DNA of 64,000 nt from Burkholderiaceae bacterium (GTDB lineage: Bacteria > Pseudomonadota > Gammaproteobacteria > Burkholderiales > Burkholderiaceae_C), in assembly GCA_030123545.1 (NCBI GenBank), contig CP126124.1, positions 2,666,001 to 2,730,000 on the forward strand, written 5' to 3'. The stretch's first letter is position 1; each line of letters begins with the position of its first letter. The notes under the pieces are model-generated. The model was given only the letters and a program-made list of their open reading frames with translations. It searched no databases and had not been told where the DNA came from. The translations under genes and the position numbers were made by a program. Below, piece after piece: positions 26,014 to 33,029 of the stretch.

Positions 26014-26443
26014 CCGGGATGTGTTTGACTTTCGCGCCGCAGTGCTTGTTGACCGCGTCGGCCACCATTGAGCGATGGCAGAAGTTGAAGTCGGCCTCGT
26101 AGCACAGCAGCGCGCAGGTCGAAGATTCCACCAGTTCGACCAGTTCGGCGACGGCTTCCTTCTGCGTCTTGAGGTGATTGAGGAAGCCCTTCGTGTACCG
26201 CTTCCAGTCGCCGTCGGCGCGGTAGCCGTCGCGCACCGGGCGCGGGCAGCCCAGCTCAACCCTGTGAACGTATTCGAGGCCAGAGAGGTTGAGCACGTTC
26301 GCCAGCGCGGTCTTCGAGAAGCCGGGCTTGCGGGACAGGGGCAGCTCGCGGATGTCCACGACGGTTTCGATGCCGTGCTCGGAGAGCAGCGACATGAAAT
26401 CGTCGATGTCCAGTCCTTCGTAGCCGATGGTGAAAACAGTCAT
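25970..26443 (-). CDS. DUF488 family protein
   Basis: 157 aa. DUF488 signatures are plain: TIGYEGLDIDDFMSLL, VVDIRELPLSRKPGF, LGCPRP and the late LLCYEADFNFCHRSMVAD with Cys and CHR motif. Family function is unknown; the conserved Cys/His suggest a metal or redox site. The start MTVFTIGYEG is typical; 28 codons of open frame upstream are not conserved in the family. It is convergent with the unknown 276-aa gene, overlapping 44 bp. It is the last chromosomal/island gene before the prophage lysis genes. Confidence 0.8.
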   Translation of the reverse strand: MTVFTIGYEGLDIDDFMSLLSEHGIETVVDIRELPLSRKPGFSKTALANVLNLSGLEYVHRVELGCPRPVRDGYRADGDWKRYTKGFLNHLKTQKEAVAELVELVESSTCALLCYEADFNFCHRSMVADAVNKHCGAKVKHIPVKATTSAVRQPAFA

Positions 26444-26534
26444 TCTTTTCTGTCCCTCTAAACAAGAGATTTTACCGGAGGTACCCTCCAATGGGCACCC
26501 CTTCCGGGCACGATTTCTGGCGATCACGGCAGGC

Positions 26535-26549
26535 CTGGCCTTGGGCCAG
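26535..26549 (-). terminator. possible hairpin after the lysis genes
   Basis: CTGGCC (26535-26540), TTG, GGCCAG (26544-26549) is a perfect 6-bp stem just past the end of the Rz gene, flanked by the direct repeat CGATCACGG (26521-26529 and 26553-26561). There is no T-run, so it may be a rho-aided end or part of an element boundary. Confidence 0.3.
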
Positions 26550-26567
26550 CGCCGATCACGGTCAACG

Positions 26568-27065
26568 TCACTTGGTAGCCGCCGCCGTCTCCCTGACCCA
26601 CATCTGCAACGCCCTCAGTTGCTCGGCGTTTTGGTGGCAGGTCTGGTAGTTGGTGGCGACGGTTCCGGCGACGGCAGAGAGCGCAAGACCTGCGGCGGGC
26701 GCATCAGCATCTCCGGGGGGCTCGGGCAGTTCACCGGCGGCGGCAGCGTCGTGCAGGCGCACAAAGCCATGGTTGATAGTGCAAGCAGCGTCGGCTTGAA
26801 CGGAGACATAGACGGGAACCTCCTTGACGATGGTGTCGCCCTTCTCGCGGACGATGCGGACGCGGTCGACGTACTCGGTGACGACCTTGACGGTGGCCTG
26901 CGCTTGACGCTCTCGGATGGCGCTGGCCTGCAGGGTTTGCTTTTGGACGGCGGCGTCCCACTGGGCTTGAACGTGGCCCGCGCCCTTGATCCAGCCGAGC
27001 CCGATCAGCGCGACGGCCAGCGCCGCCAGGGCCAGCAGGCGGTACGGCCAAGGGATCAACGTCAT
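26568..27065 (-). CDS. i-spanin (Rz-like)
   Basis: 165 aa with one N-terminal membrane helix (YRLLALAALAVALIGLGWI) and a periplasmic helical region rich in Gln/Glu, the layout of the inner-membrane spanin. It starts at the ATGA overlap with the endolysin. A second gene in another frame inside it (26615-26809) encodes the matching lipoprotein. It is the last gene of the prophage lysis cassette. Confidence 0.8.
   Translation of the reverse strand: MTLIPWPYRLLALAALAVALIGLGWIKGAGHVQAQWDAAVQKQTLQASAIRERQAQATVKVVTEYVDRVRIVREKGDTIVKEVPVYVSVQADAACTINHGFVRLHDAAAAGELPEPPGDADAPAAGLALSAVAGTVATNYQTCHQNAEQLRALQMWVRETAAATK
26615..26809 (-). CDS. o-spanin (Rz1-like lipoprotein), nested in Rz
   Basis: 64 aa read in a different frame wholly inside the i-spanin gene. 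It has a short signal sequence and lipobox LCAC (Cys19), then a proline-rich mature part (PPPVNCPSPPE, PSPEPSPP). Nested, proline-rich lipoprotein inside Rz is the classical Rz/Rz1 arrangement; the two proteins join the membranes in the last step of host lysis. Confidence 0.75.
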   Translation of the reverse strand: MSPFKPTLLALSTMALCACTTLPPPVNCPSPPEMLMRPPQVLRSLPSPEPSPPTTRPATKTPSN

Positions 27066-27562
27066 GGAGCACCTTCCCCGAGGCACTGGTGGTACTCGGC
27101 TTCTCGCCGTGTAGCCAGCCCCCCGCACAGCCGCGCGTTGGTGGGCAGCGCGCAGTCCTTGCCCTGGAAGAAGCGCCAGCGCAGCAGCTCGGCACACGCT
27201 CCGGTGTAGTCCTCGGCGTTGAGCTTCCTGACCAGCGTGGACTGGCAAAACGCGCGGCTGCCGACGTTGTAGGAGAAGCTCACCAGGGCGTCGTACTCGT
27301 GTTGGGCCAGCGGTACGGTCACGCAGGTTTTGAGCGCGCCCTCGAACTGCTGCACGTCGGTGAGCGCTCGGGCCAGCGCCTTCGGCGGCGTGGTGGTGTC
27401 GCCCAGCTTCACACCGGTGGTGGTGCCGAAGCCGATGGTCGGCACATCGCCCTTGACCGGGATCACCGCGCGGTCGGTGTAGCCCTCGTGCAGCACGATG
27501 CCAACCAGCGCGGCGGCGGACAGGGTCAGCGCGGCGACGGTGCGTCGTTGCGGCCGGATCAT
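27062..27562 (-). CDS. phage endolysin, lysozyme-like (GH24 type), with N-terminal signal anchor
   Basis: 166 aa. The N terminus (RRTVAALTLSAAALVGIVL) is a weak hydrophobic segment as in SAR endolysins, followed by the catalytic region HEGYTD ... GDVPTIGFGTT with Glu26. The usual Asp of the E-8-D-5-T triad is not obvious: the place is occupied by AVIPVKG. The rest (YDALVSFSYNVG, RREAEYHQCL) fits lysozymes of siphoviruses. It overlaps both neighbours by 4 bp, in the order holin, endolysin, spanins. Confidence 0.85.
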   Translation of the reverse strand: MIRPQRRTVAALTLSAAALVGIVLHEGYTDRAVIPVKGDVPTIGFGTTTGVKLGDTTTPPKALARALTDVQQFEGALKTCVTVPLAQHEYDALVSFSYNVGSRAFCQSTLVRKLNAEDYTGACAELLRWRFFQGKDCALPTNARLCGGLATRREAEYHQCLGEGAP

Positions 27563-27786
27563 CGGTGCATCTCCGGCTGCGCCACCAAGCGCGCGATGGC
27601 CGCTCCGATGCTGGCGCTGAAGGCCAGCAGGACGAACACGCCACGCGGCAGCACGTCACCGAACAGCGGCACCACCACCTCCGCCGCCGTGAAGAGAGCC
27701 GCGACGATGGACAGGCGAATGCTCCAGGCGCGGCGCGCGACTCGCCGCCAGTCGTCCAGCAGGCAGAGCTTCGGCGGGGCGGTCAT
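27559..27786 (-). CDS. putative holin with two membrane helices
   Basis: 75 aa with two hydrophobic stretches (IRLSIVAALFTAAEVVVPLF, VFVLLAFSASIGAAIARLV) and a charged N-terminal tail. Small size, position directly before the endolysin and ATGA overlaps on both sides point to a holin or pinholin. Sequence identity to a named family is not recognised. Confidence 0.65.
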   Translation of the reverse strand: MTAPPKLCLLDDWRRVARRAWSIRLSIVAALFTAAEVVVPLFGDVLPRGVFVLLAFSASIGAAIARLVAQPEMHR

Positions 27787-28085
27787 GGCGCACCGCCCAG
27801 CAGCTTGAGCTTGATGGCGGCACCGACCAGCAACGCGGCCAGGATGCCGGTGGTCACGACCTTGACGGTGGTCTGCCACGCCGTGCGGCGCGCATCGCGC
27901 CACGCTTCGAGCAGATCGCGTAGTTCGTGGATGTCTTTCGCGGCGTGGCCGTTCTCAAGGCCCAGATGGGCGAGACAACGCTCGGCTCCCCGTTCGGCGG
28001 CGCGTTCGAGCAGATCGTCGAAGTCCTCCTTGTGCAGCAGGAGCAGGTTTTCCACGAGGGTGGCGGGTTGGTGTTCTTCGGTCAT
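27783..28085 (-). CDS. small membrane protein, DUF6127-like, lysis region
   Basis: 100 aa. The first 70 residues are a charged amphipathic helical region (DFDDLLERAAERGAERCLAH, HELRDLLEAWRDARR). A single membrane helix (VVTTGILAALLVGAAIKLKLL) closes the protein. The layout resembles DUF6127 proteins found before holins. It may be a second holin or a holin regulator. It overlaps the holin start. Confidence 0.6.
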   Translation of the reverse strand: MTEEHQPATLVENLLLLHKEDFDDLLERAAERGAERCLAHLGLENGHAAKDIHELRDLLEAWRDARRTAWQTTVKVVTTGILAALLVGAAIKLKLLGGAP

Positions 28086-28163
28086 TGCGGGTCTCCAGAA
28101 ATGCGAAACCCGCCTGATGCGCGAGCACCAAGGCGGGGTCGGGGGTGAGCAGGAAGATGGGTT

Positions 28164-28385
28164 TCAGATTTCGATGATCTCCAGCGTCAGGCTGGGTGCG
28201 ATGCCCTCGATGACGTCGTCGCGGACGAACACTTTCTGGCCAATGGCGGCGCTGCCGCGTGCGCGGATCAGGCCACCACCGGGCAAGGCGACGGTCACCA
28301 CGCCGGAGCCGACGCCCACCACCGTGCCCGCCTGCAGCGGCGGGTCGGGGATGAGCTGGCGGAATTGCTCGTAGAGGTTATGCAT
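28164..28385 (-). CDS. small tail-tip protein
   Basis: 73 aa, Gly/Val-rich beta (VVGVGSGVVTVALPGGGLIRAR), typical of small OB-fold tail-tip or spike proteins. Its start overlaps the end of the large hub-like protein by 8 bp. Function is inferred from place and composition only. Confidence 0.55.
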   Translation of the reverse strand: MHNLYEQFRQLIPDPPLQAGTVVGVGSGVVTVALPGGGLIRARGSAAIGQKVFVRDDVIEGIAPSLTLEIIEI

Positions 28386-30333
28386 GGCTCTGCACCCCCA
28401 GCGTCTGCCAGACCTCGGGCATCCCGGCTTCGATCTGTGTCGAGCGTACGAGGCCCATTCGGGTCACGCTGCCGTCCTGGTACTCGACGAACGCGCCGGG
28501 TTCGATGATTCCCGTCTCGGCCAGCACCGGCAGGCGCAGGCTCACCTCGATCTGCTGCCCGGTGTCGGCCAGCACGGCGATGCCACGCTGGCGCGCCGCC
28601 ACCGCCTCGGTGATGAGGGCATCGACCACCATCGGGGCCAGCACGTCTCCGGCGCTGCCCGCGCGCGTGACCTGCCCGAGCACGCCGATGTCTTGGCCGG
28701 ATACGAACACGCGGTTGTACGCGGGCAACTCCCGCCAGCGCAGCGACTCGCGGGCGATGGCATCGAGGGGCAGCACGAAGTCAGGCGTAACGCTGGCCCA
28801 GTCCCACGGCGCTGCCGGATAGCGGTGGCGCACGCGGATGCTCTGGTCGGAGGGGTGCGGGATCAGGTAACCGCCGACCGCGCTGGCGATGGCCACCAAG
28901 GCCTCGATCCACGTTCCCTGTTTGGTGAACACCCCGGCCGGGACGTTCCAGTCGGTGAGGCCCCAATCGATGTTCCAACCCAGCGGGATGCCGTTGAGCG
29001 TGAGCACGTCGTCCATCAATTGCCGCGCCGTGCGTGCCTGCGGCTGCTGGAAGTTCATCACCGGCGCGTAGGGCGCAGCCAGCACAGCGTTACGCCCACG
29101 CCCTGAGACGCGGATGCTGGCGTCGCCAAACACGCGCTCGCGGCTGATGCTCTCGGCCAGCACACGAAACGGCGTGCCGTTGATGTTGGCCACCAGTTCG
29201 ACCGGGCCGGAGGCGCTGCTGGGCGCGACGAGGCTTTCGGCCTTGGCGGGCAGTTGCGCGTCGAACCCCCACGTCCAGGACGCGGCGTCGAGCGACAGCG
29301 AAAGATTGAACACCGGCACCGGCAGGCCATCGGGCAGTCGATGCAGTGTCACGTTGTTGATCACGAAGTAGACCCTCCGGATGGGAACGACCACCGGCTC
29401 GCCATCGGGCGGGTCGGTGTGGATTTCGCAGAAGAACAGCAGGTGGGCACCGGCAGGAGCCAGCGCGGCGAACAGCAGATGGCCGCTCGGCGTGTAGCAG
29501 CGCGGTGCTTCGGGCGGTTCGGGAATCAGCCAGACGCTGATTCCCGGCGGTGGCGGCACGGCGTCCTGGTACAGACCGCGCCAGCCCACCGGTCGGCGGC
29601 TTGCGTTCTGGAAGTCGGTGCCCTGGCGCTGGGCCAACAGCCGGGCGTTCTGCCAGCGTGCGAACCGACCGGCGCGCTTGGTGCGATCACCGTCCTGATG
29701 CGCAAAGCGCGTGACGTCGCGTAGAGCTGTGGCGTTCTGGAACACGCCTTCCCGGATCGGCGCGATGGGCGTCGCAATCTCGTGGGCGAACCCGGTTGCG
29801 CCGTGCAGGCGCATCGCCTGCTGTTGACCCATGCGGCGTTGCAACGGCGCAGCCACCAAGACCGGCGGCAGCCGGTGCGCAATGCCGTGCATTGAGGTGC
29901 CCGCGCGCTGCCAGACCGCGCCCCAGCCTGCGGGCGTGCCGGAGGCATCCTGCTGGCCTTGCACCGCGCCCTCCTCGGTCTGTACGGCCTGCTGCCACTC
30001 GTGCGCCGTCTGGCCCACCGTGGGGCGCTGGGTGCGGGAGGCGTAGCGCACCTCGCCGGTCAGCACCACGCCGGGCAGGCTCGCCACGCCAACGTTCAGC
30101 GGCACGCTCGGGCGCAGGATGAGCGTGCTGACCGTGAGATTCGGCAGCTCGGCCAGCACGTCCAGCCGCGCAGGCGGGATGAAGTGGATGCTGGCGACCG
30201 GCAGCGGCAGCGTGGCCTGCAGCGTCACATCGTTGCGCGGCGGCACGTAGTCCGCGCCGAAGATCAGATCGGCATCGGTGGCGGCGGGTCGGTCGAAGAG
30301 CAGGTCGACGTTCTGCCCAGTGTTCACTGGCAT
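28378..30333 (-). CDS. large tail-tip/baseplate hub-like protein
   Basis: 651 aa. The N-terminal third is low-complexity and Gln/Ala-rich (VGQTAHEWQQAVQTEE, then WGAVWQRAG, FARWQNARLL). The C-terminal half is beta-rich and includes FVINNVTLHRLPDGLPVP, SGRGRNAVLAAPYAP and a hub-like segment on NWDWASV-type beta-strands. This composition and the position after tail genes suggest a host-contacting hub. The family is not recognised with certainty. Confidence 0.65.
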   Translation of the reverse strand: MPVNTGQNVDLLFDRPAATDADLIFGADYVPPRNDVTLQATLPLPVASIHFIPPARLDVLAELPNLTVSTLILRPSVPLNVGVASLPGVVLTGEVRYASRTQRPTVGQTAHEWQQAVQTEEGAVQGQQDASGTPAGWGAVWQRAGTSMHGIAHRLPPVLVAAPLQRRMGQQQAMRLHGATGFAHEIATPIAPIREGVFQNATALRDVTRFAHQDGDRTKRAGRFARWQNARLLAQRQGTDFQNASRRPVGWRGLYQDAVPPPPGISVWLIPEPPEAPRCYTPSGHLLFAALAPAGAHLLFFCEIHTDPPDGEPVVVPIRRVYFVINNVTLHRLPDGLPVPVFNLSLSLDAASWTWGFDAQLPAKAESLVAPSSASGPVELVANINGTPFRVLAESISRERVFGDASIRVSGRGRNAVLAAPYAPVMNFQQPQARTARQLMDDVLTLNGIPLGWNIDWGLTDWNVPAGVFTKQGTWIEALVAIASAVGGYLIPHPSDQSIRVRHRYPAAPWDWASVTPDFVLPLDAIARESLRWRELPAYNRVFVSGQDIGVLGQVTRAGSAGDVLAPMVVDALITEAVAARQRGIAVLADTGQQIEVSLRLPVLAETGIIEPGAFVEYQDGSVTRMGLVRSTQIEAGMPEVWQTLGVQSHA

Positions 30334-30349
30334 CGCTCACCCCACGCAT

Positions 30350-30745
30350 TCAGCCCAGGATCGCCGACACCATCCGGGCATCGCCGCCCAGATAGAGATT
30401 GGTGCTGGCGAGCTTCACGTCGCCCGCGCCATCGGTGCCGCTGCAGTCGAGATCAAGGGCGGTCACCTCGTCGCCATTGACCAGCCGCGCCCACGTGGCG
30501 ATGCCGGTGGCCGTGATCAGGCCGTCCTCGGCTTGAGTGAGCGTCAGCAGCCCATTGGAAACAGTGCCAGCGGGTTTGGTCAGCGCGATCTCGACCAGCA
30601 TCGCGCTCGTGGGCGTCGTCGCCGGATTGGGCGGCCGCGCACCGCCGTAGATGCGCAGGCGCGCGGGACTACTGCCCGTGTCGAGGAAGGCCAGCGTGCC
30701 CGCCAGCCGCGCCTCGTTGTGCTCTTGGGTGATGGCGACGGTCAT
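30350..30745 (-). CDS. phage structural protein of unknown function
   Basis: 131 aa, beta-rich (ARLRIYGGARPP, LVEIALTKPAGTVSNGLLTL, GIATWARLVNGDEVTALDL), no signal peptide. It lies between two tail proteins and overlaps the preceding start by 4 bp. It is probably a tail-fibre or tip accessory. Confidence 0.6.
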   Translation of the reverse strand: MTVAITQEHNEARLAGTLAFLDTGSSPARLRIYGGARPPNPATTPTSAMLVEIALTKPAGTVSNGLLTLTQAEDGLITATGIATWARLVNGDEVTALDLDCSGTDGAGDVKLASTNLYLGGDARMVSAILG

Positions 30746-31737
30746 GGCATCGCCTCCGGGCGAAGGTTGTCCGCGATCACGGCCCGGTACATCTGTCGGT
30801 AGTCGGTGCTGATCACGGTGTAGCGCTGTGCCGGGTCGATCCACTCGAAGCGGTAGTTGCCCGCCGCATCCGACCAGGCTTCAGCCACCAGCGTGTGCGC
30901 GTTCTCGCTGTAGAGCAGCACCTGCCGCACCAGCGGCTGATCGGGCTGACCCTTTTCCTTGACGGTGCCGGTGATGAGGCCTGCGCCGCCGAAATGGATG
31001 TTGCGGCGCGCGCTGGCCACGTCTCGATGCTGGCGCGGGTGGGTACCGGGTTGGTTCCACTGCTCGGCGTTCGGGCTGTGCAAGCGGCTCAACGCAGCGG
31101 CGTGAACGCCGACCGGCGGCCCCGCGAGCGCGGCCCGGCAGGCGGTCTCCAGCGCGCGCAGATCGGCAAGGCTCGCGGCACCCGACCACAAGCCGGCCGC
31201 AAAGAAGCGCTCGCTGCCGCTGATGTTGTATTCGTTGCCGTCGGCGTAGTAGCCGACGCCGCCCACGGTGTCCGCCACCCACGAGGGCGCGAACGCCGCT
31301 CCCGCCCAGTCGTTGTTGAGGTAGGCACGGGCAGTGGCCGGGCTGACCACAAGCGCCATGAACTTCGGCGTGCCCCAGGCAGGCCCGCTGCCCACCACGC
31401 CGCCCGTGCCGTTGGCGTACTGGTAGATGGAGCCGTTGGATTCCTGATCCAGGAAGTAATTGCTGCTGTCGGCGAGGGTCTTGTAGAACACCAGCCCGCG
31501 ACTGACGTGCATCACGAAGCCCATCAGCACGAACTCGCCGGACAGGGACAGCGGCGTCGCCAGCGGCCAGGGTTTGTCCTGTCCGAACAATCCGAACAGC
31601 GGGAATGGCGTGGCCACGCCGCCCTGCACGGTGATGGCCCTGCTGCCGACCTGATCCTGTAGTTGCCCGCCCGAGAAATGCAGCGCATCCCACGCCGCCA
31701 CCGGCGTCAAGGACGCCACGCTGTCCCACCACGCCAT
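30742..31737 (-). CDS. tail protein with lectin-like and carboxypeptidase-regulatory-like domains
   Basis: 331 aa. The N-terminal 200 residues resemble a LamG/concanavalin-like fold (SLSGEFVLMGFVMHVSRGLV, ADGNEYNISGSERFFAAGLW). The C-terminal 70 residues (LITGTVKEKGQPDQPLVRQV, DAAGNYRFEWIDPAQRYTVI) fit a carboxypeptidase regulatory-like beta sandwich. This is a plausible receptor-binding or cell-surface-recognition subunit of the tail tip. Confidence 0.65.
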   Translation of the reverse strand: MAWWDSVASLTPVAAWDALHFSGGQLQDQVGSRAITVQGGVATPFPLFGLFGQDKPWPLATPLSLSGEFVLMGFVMHVSRGLVFYKTLADSSNYFLDQESNGSIYQYANGTGGVVGSGPAWGTPKFMALVVSPATARAYLNNDWAGAAFAPSWVADTVGGVGYYADGNEYNISGSERFFAAGLWSGAASLADLRALETACRAALAGPPVGVHAAALSRLHSPNAEQWNQPGTHPRQHRDVASARRNIHFGGAGLITGTVKEKGQPDQPLVRQVLLYSENAHTLVAEAWSDAAGNYRFEWIDPAQRYTVISTDYRQMYRAVIADNLRPEAMP

Positions 31738-31740
31738 GGC

Positions 31741-33012
31741 TTACCTCCACGGCCCGGTGATGTCGAAGGCGATCTGCGCGCCCTCGGTTTCCGAGCTGTA
31801 CTGCGTCCTGACCAGCAGGAACTTCTTGCCCGCCTGACCGACCACGTTGTCGACGATGGTCTGATCCGAGTACGGGCGATCCTGCGGCATCCACAGCATT
31901 CCGGGCATCAGGCCGCGCATGTGGCCCGACTCCTCGCGCACGTAGGTCGGCAACAGCCACAAACTGAAGTCAGCGCCGTTCGGAAACGGCATCGGCCCGC
32001 GTCCGCAGATTTGGCTGGAGTTGTTGGTGTTGAGGGAAGTCAGCCCGAAGCGCACCGGGTTGCCGAGCTGGGTGTGGTTGCGCAAGAGCACCTTGCCGGT
32101 GAATTCCAGCGACTGCGTGAGCCCGTAGCCGGTGTACTGGCCCGGATAGCTCGAGTAGCCCGCGCTGTTGTTGCTCCAGTAGATGTCGTCGGCGGCCAGC
32201 ACCGTCGCGTAGTCATCGGCGGGCTTGAAACTGATGATGTCGCCAAAGCAGTAGCCGTTGCGCCCGTACCAGCCGTATGCAGCGGCATTGGTGACGAACA
32301 GGAAGAACAGGCGGTCGTCGCCGATCAGCACCCAGTTGCGGTTGCCGCCGCCGCTGTCGCCGGAGTTGTCGTAGCCGCTGGTGCGGGCGCGGTACCACTT
32401 GTACCAACCCCACTGGTTGGCCTGCACCTGCTTCCAGTTCTGCGTCGGATTGTTCGGATCGAACGGGGCCTGCGCACCGACGATGGTGTCGATGTCCGAG
32501 AGGCCTTCGACGATGCCGACGTTGGCCCACTTGGCCCACGTGGTCGTGTAGCCGGGCGTCTTCAGGCTGTCGTCGATCAGCAGCAGGTTCTGCGGCGAGG
32601 CAGGGTTCTTACTGCGGTAGGCCCCCTTGTTCGTGCCCGCGAACGCCTTCTCCCAGCCCAGCGGCGCGACCTTGGCCGAGAGGCTGGTGGCGCTGGTCGC
32701 GGGCGACACCGGCGTGCCGGTGACCGCGTAGGTGAACGTGGTGGAGGTGGTGGCGATGACTCGGAATTGCCCGTTGTACTCGGGCTGCTCGGCTCCGGCG
32801 ATCTCCACCACCTGCTCGGGCCGATAGGCGTGGCCCGCGCTGATGGTGGCCGTGGCGATGCCATCGGCGCAGGTCAGCGTGTCGATGGCCTTGAGCGCGA
32901 AGCCGTTGACGAGGCAGGCGTCGAGCATCGTCACGAGATCGCCCCAGTTGTTGGCGATCTGCGGCGCGCCCGTCATCCCGCTGTTGAAGTATTTGACGGT
33001 GAGGTCGGTCAT
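31741..33012 (-). CDS. tail protein, probable tip/fibre component
   Basis: 423 aa. It begins TDLTVKYFNSGMTGAPQIAN and is rich in Trp, Tyr, Gly and Asn (NWKQVQANQWGWYKWYR, GRNGYCFGDI), typical of phage surface proteins. No catalytic motif is visible. The gene lies 17 bp from the 1202-aa tail protein, in the same transcription unit. Confidence 0.6.
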   Translation of the reverse strand: MTDLTVKYFNSGMTGAPQIANNWGDLVTMLDACLVNGFALKAIDTLTCADGIATATISAGHAYRPEQVVEIAGAEQPEYNGQFRVIATTSTTFTYAVTGTPVSPATSATSLSAKVAPLGWEKAFAGTNKGAYRSKNPASPQNLLLIDDSLKTPGYTTTWAKWANVGIVEGLSDIDTIVGAQAPFDPNNPTQNWKQVQANQWGWYKWYRARTSGYDNSGDSGGGNRNWVLIGDDRLFFLFVTNAAAYGWYGRNGYCFGDIISFKPADDYATVLAADDIYWSNNSAGYSSYPGQYTGYGLTQSLEFTGKVLLRNHTQLGNPVRFGLTSLNTNNSSQICGRGPMPFPNGADFSLWLLPTYVREESGHMRGLMPGMLWMPQDRPYSDQTIVDNVVGQAGKKFLLVRTQYSSETEGAQIAFDITGPWR

Positions 33013-33029
33013 TGCTGCTTTCCTTGTGC

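Noticed and set aside
26444..26567. att site between DUF488 and the prophage lysis genes
   Set aside because: Only short repeats (CGATCACGG) and small hairpins are present; no tRNA or long repeat to the 15.5-kb fragment is found, so the island and prophage may be one element.
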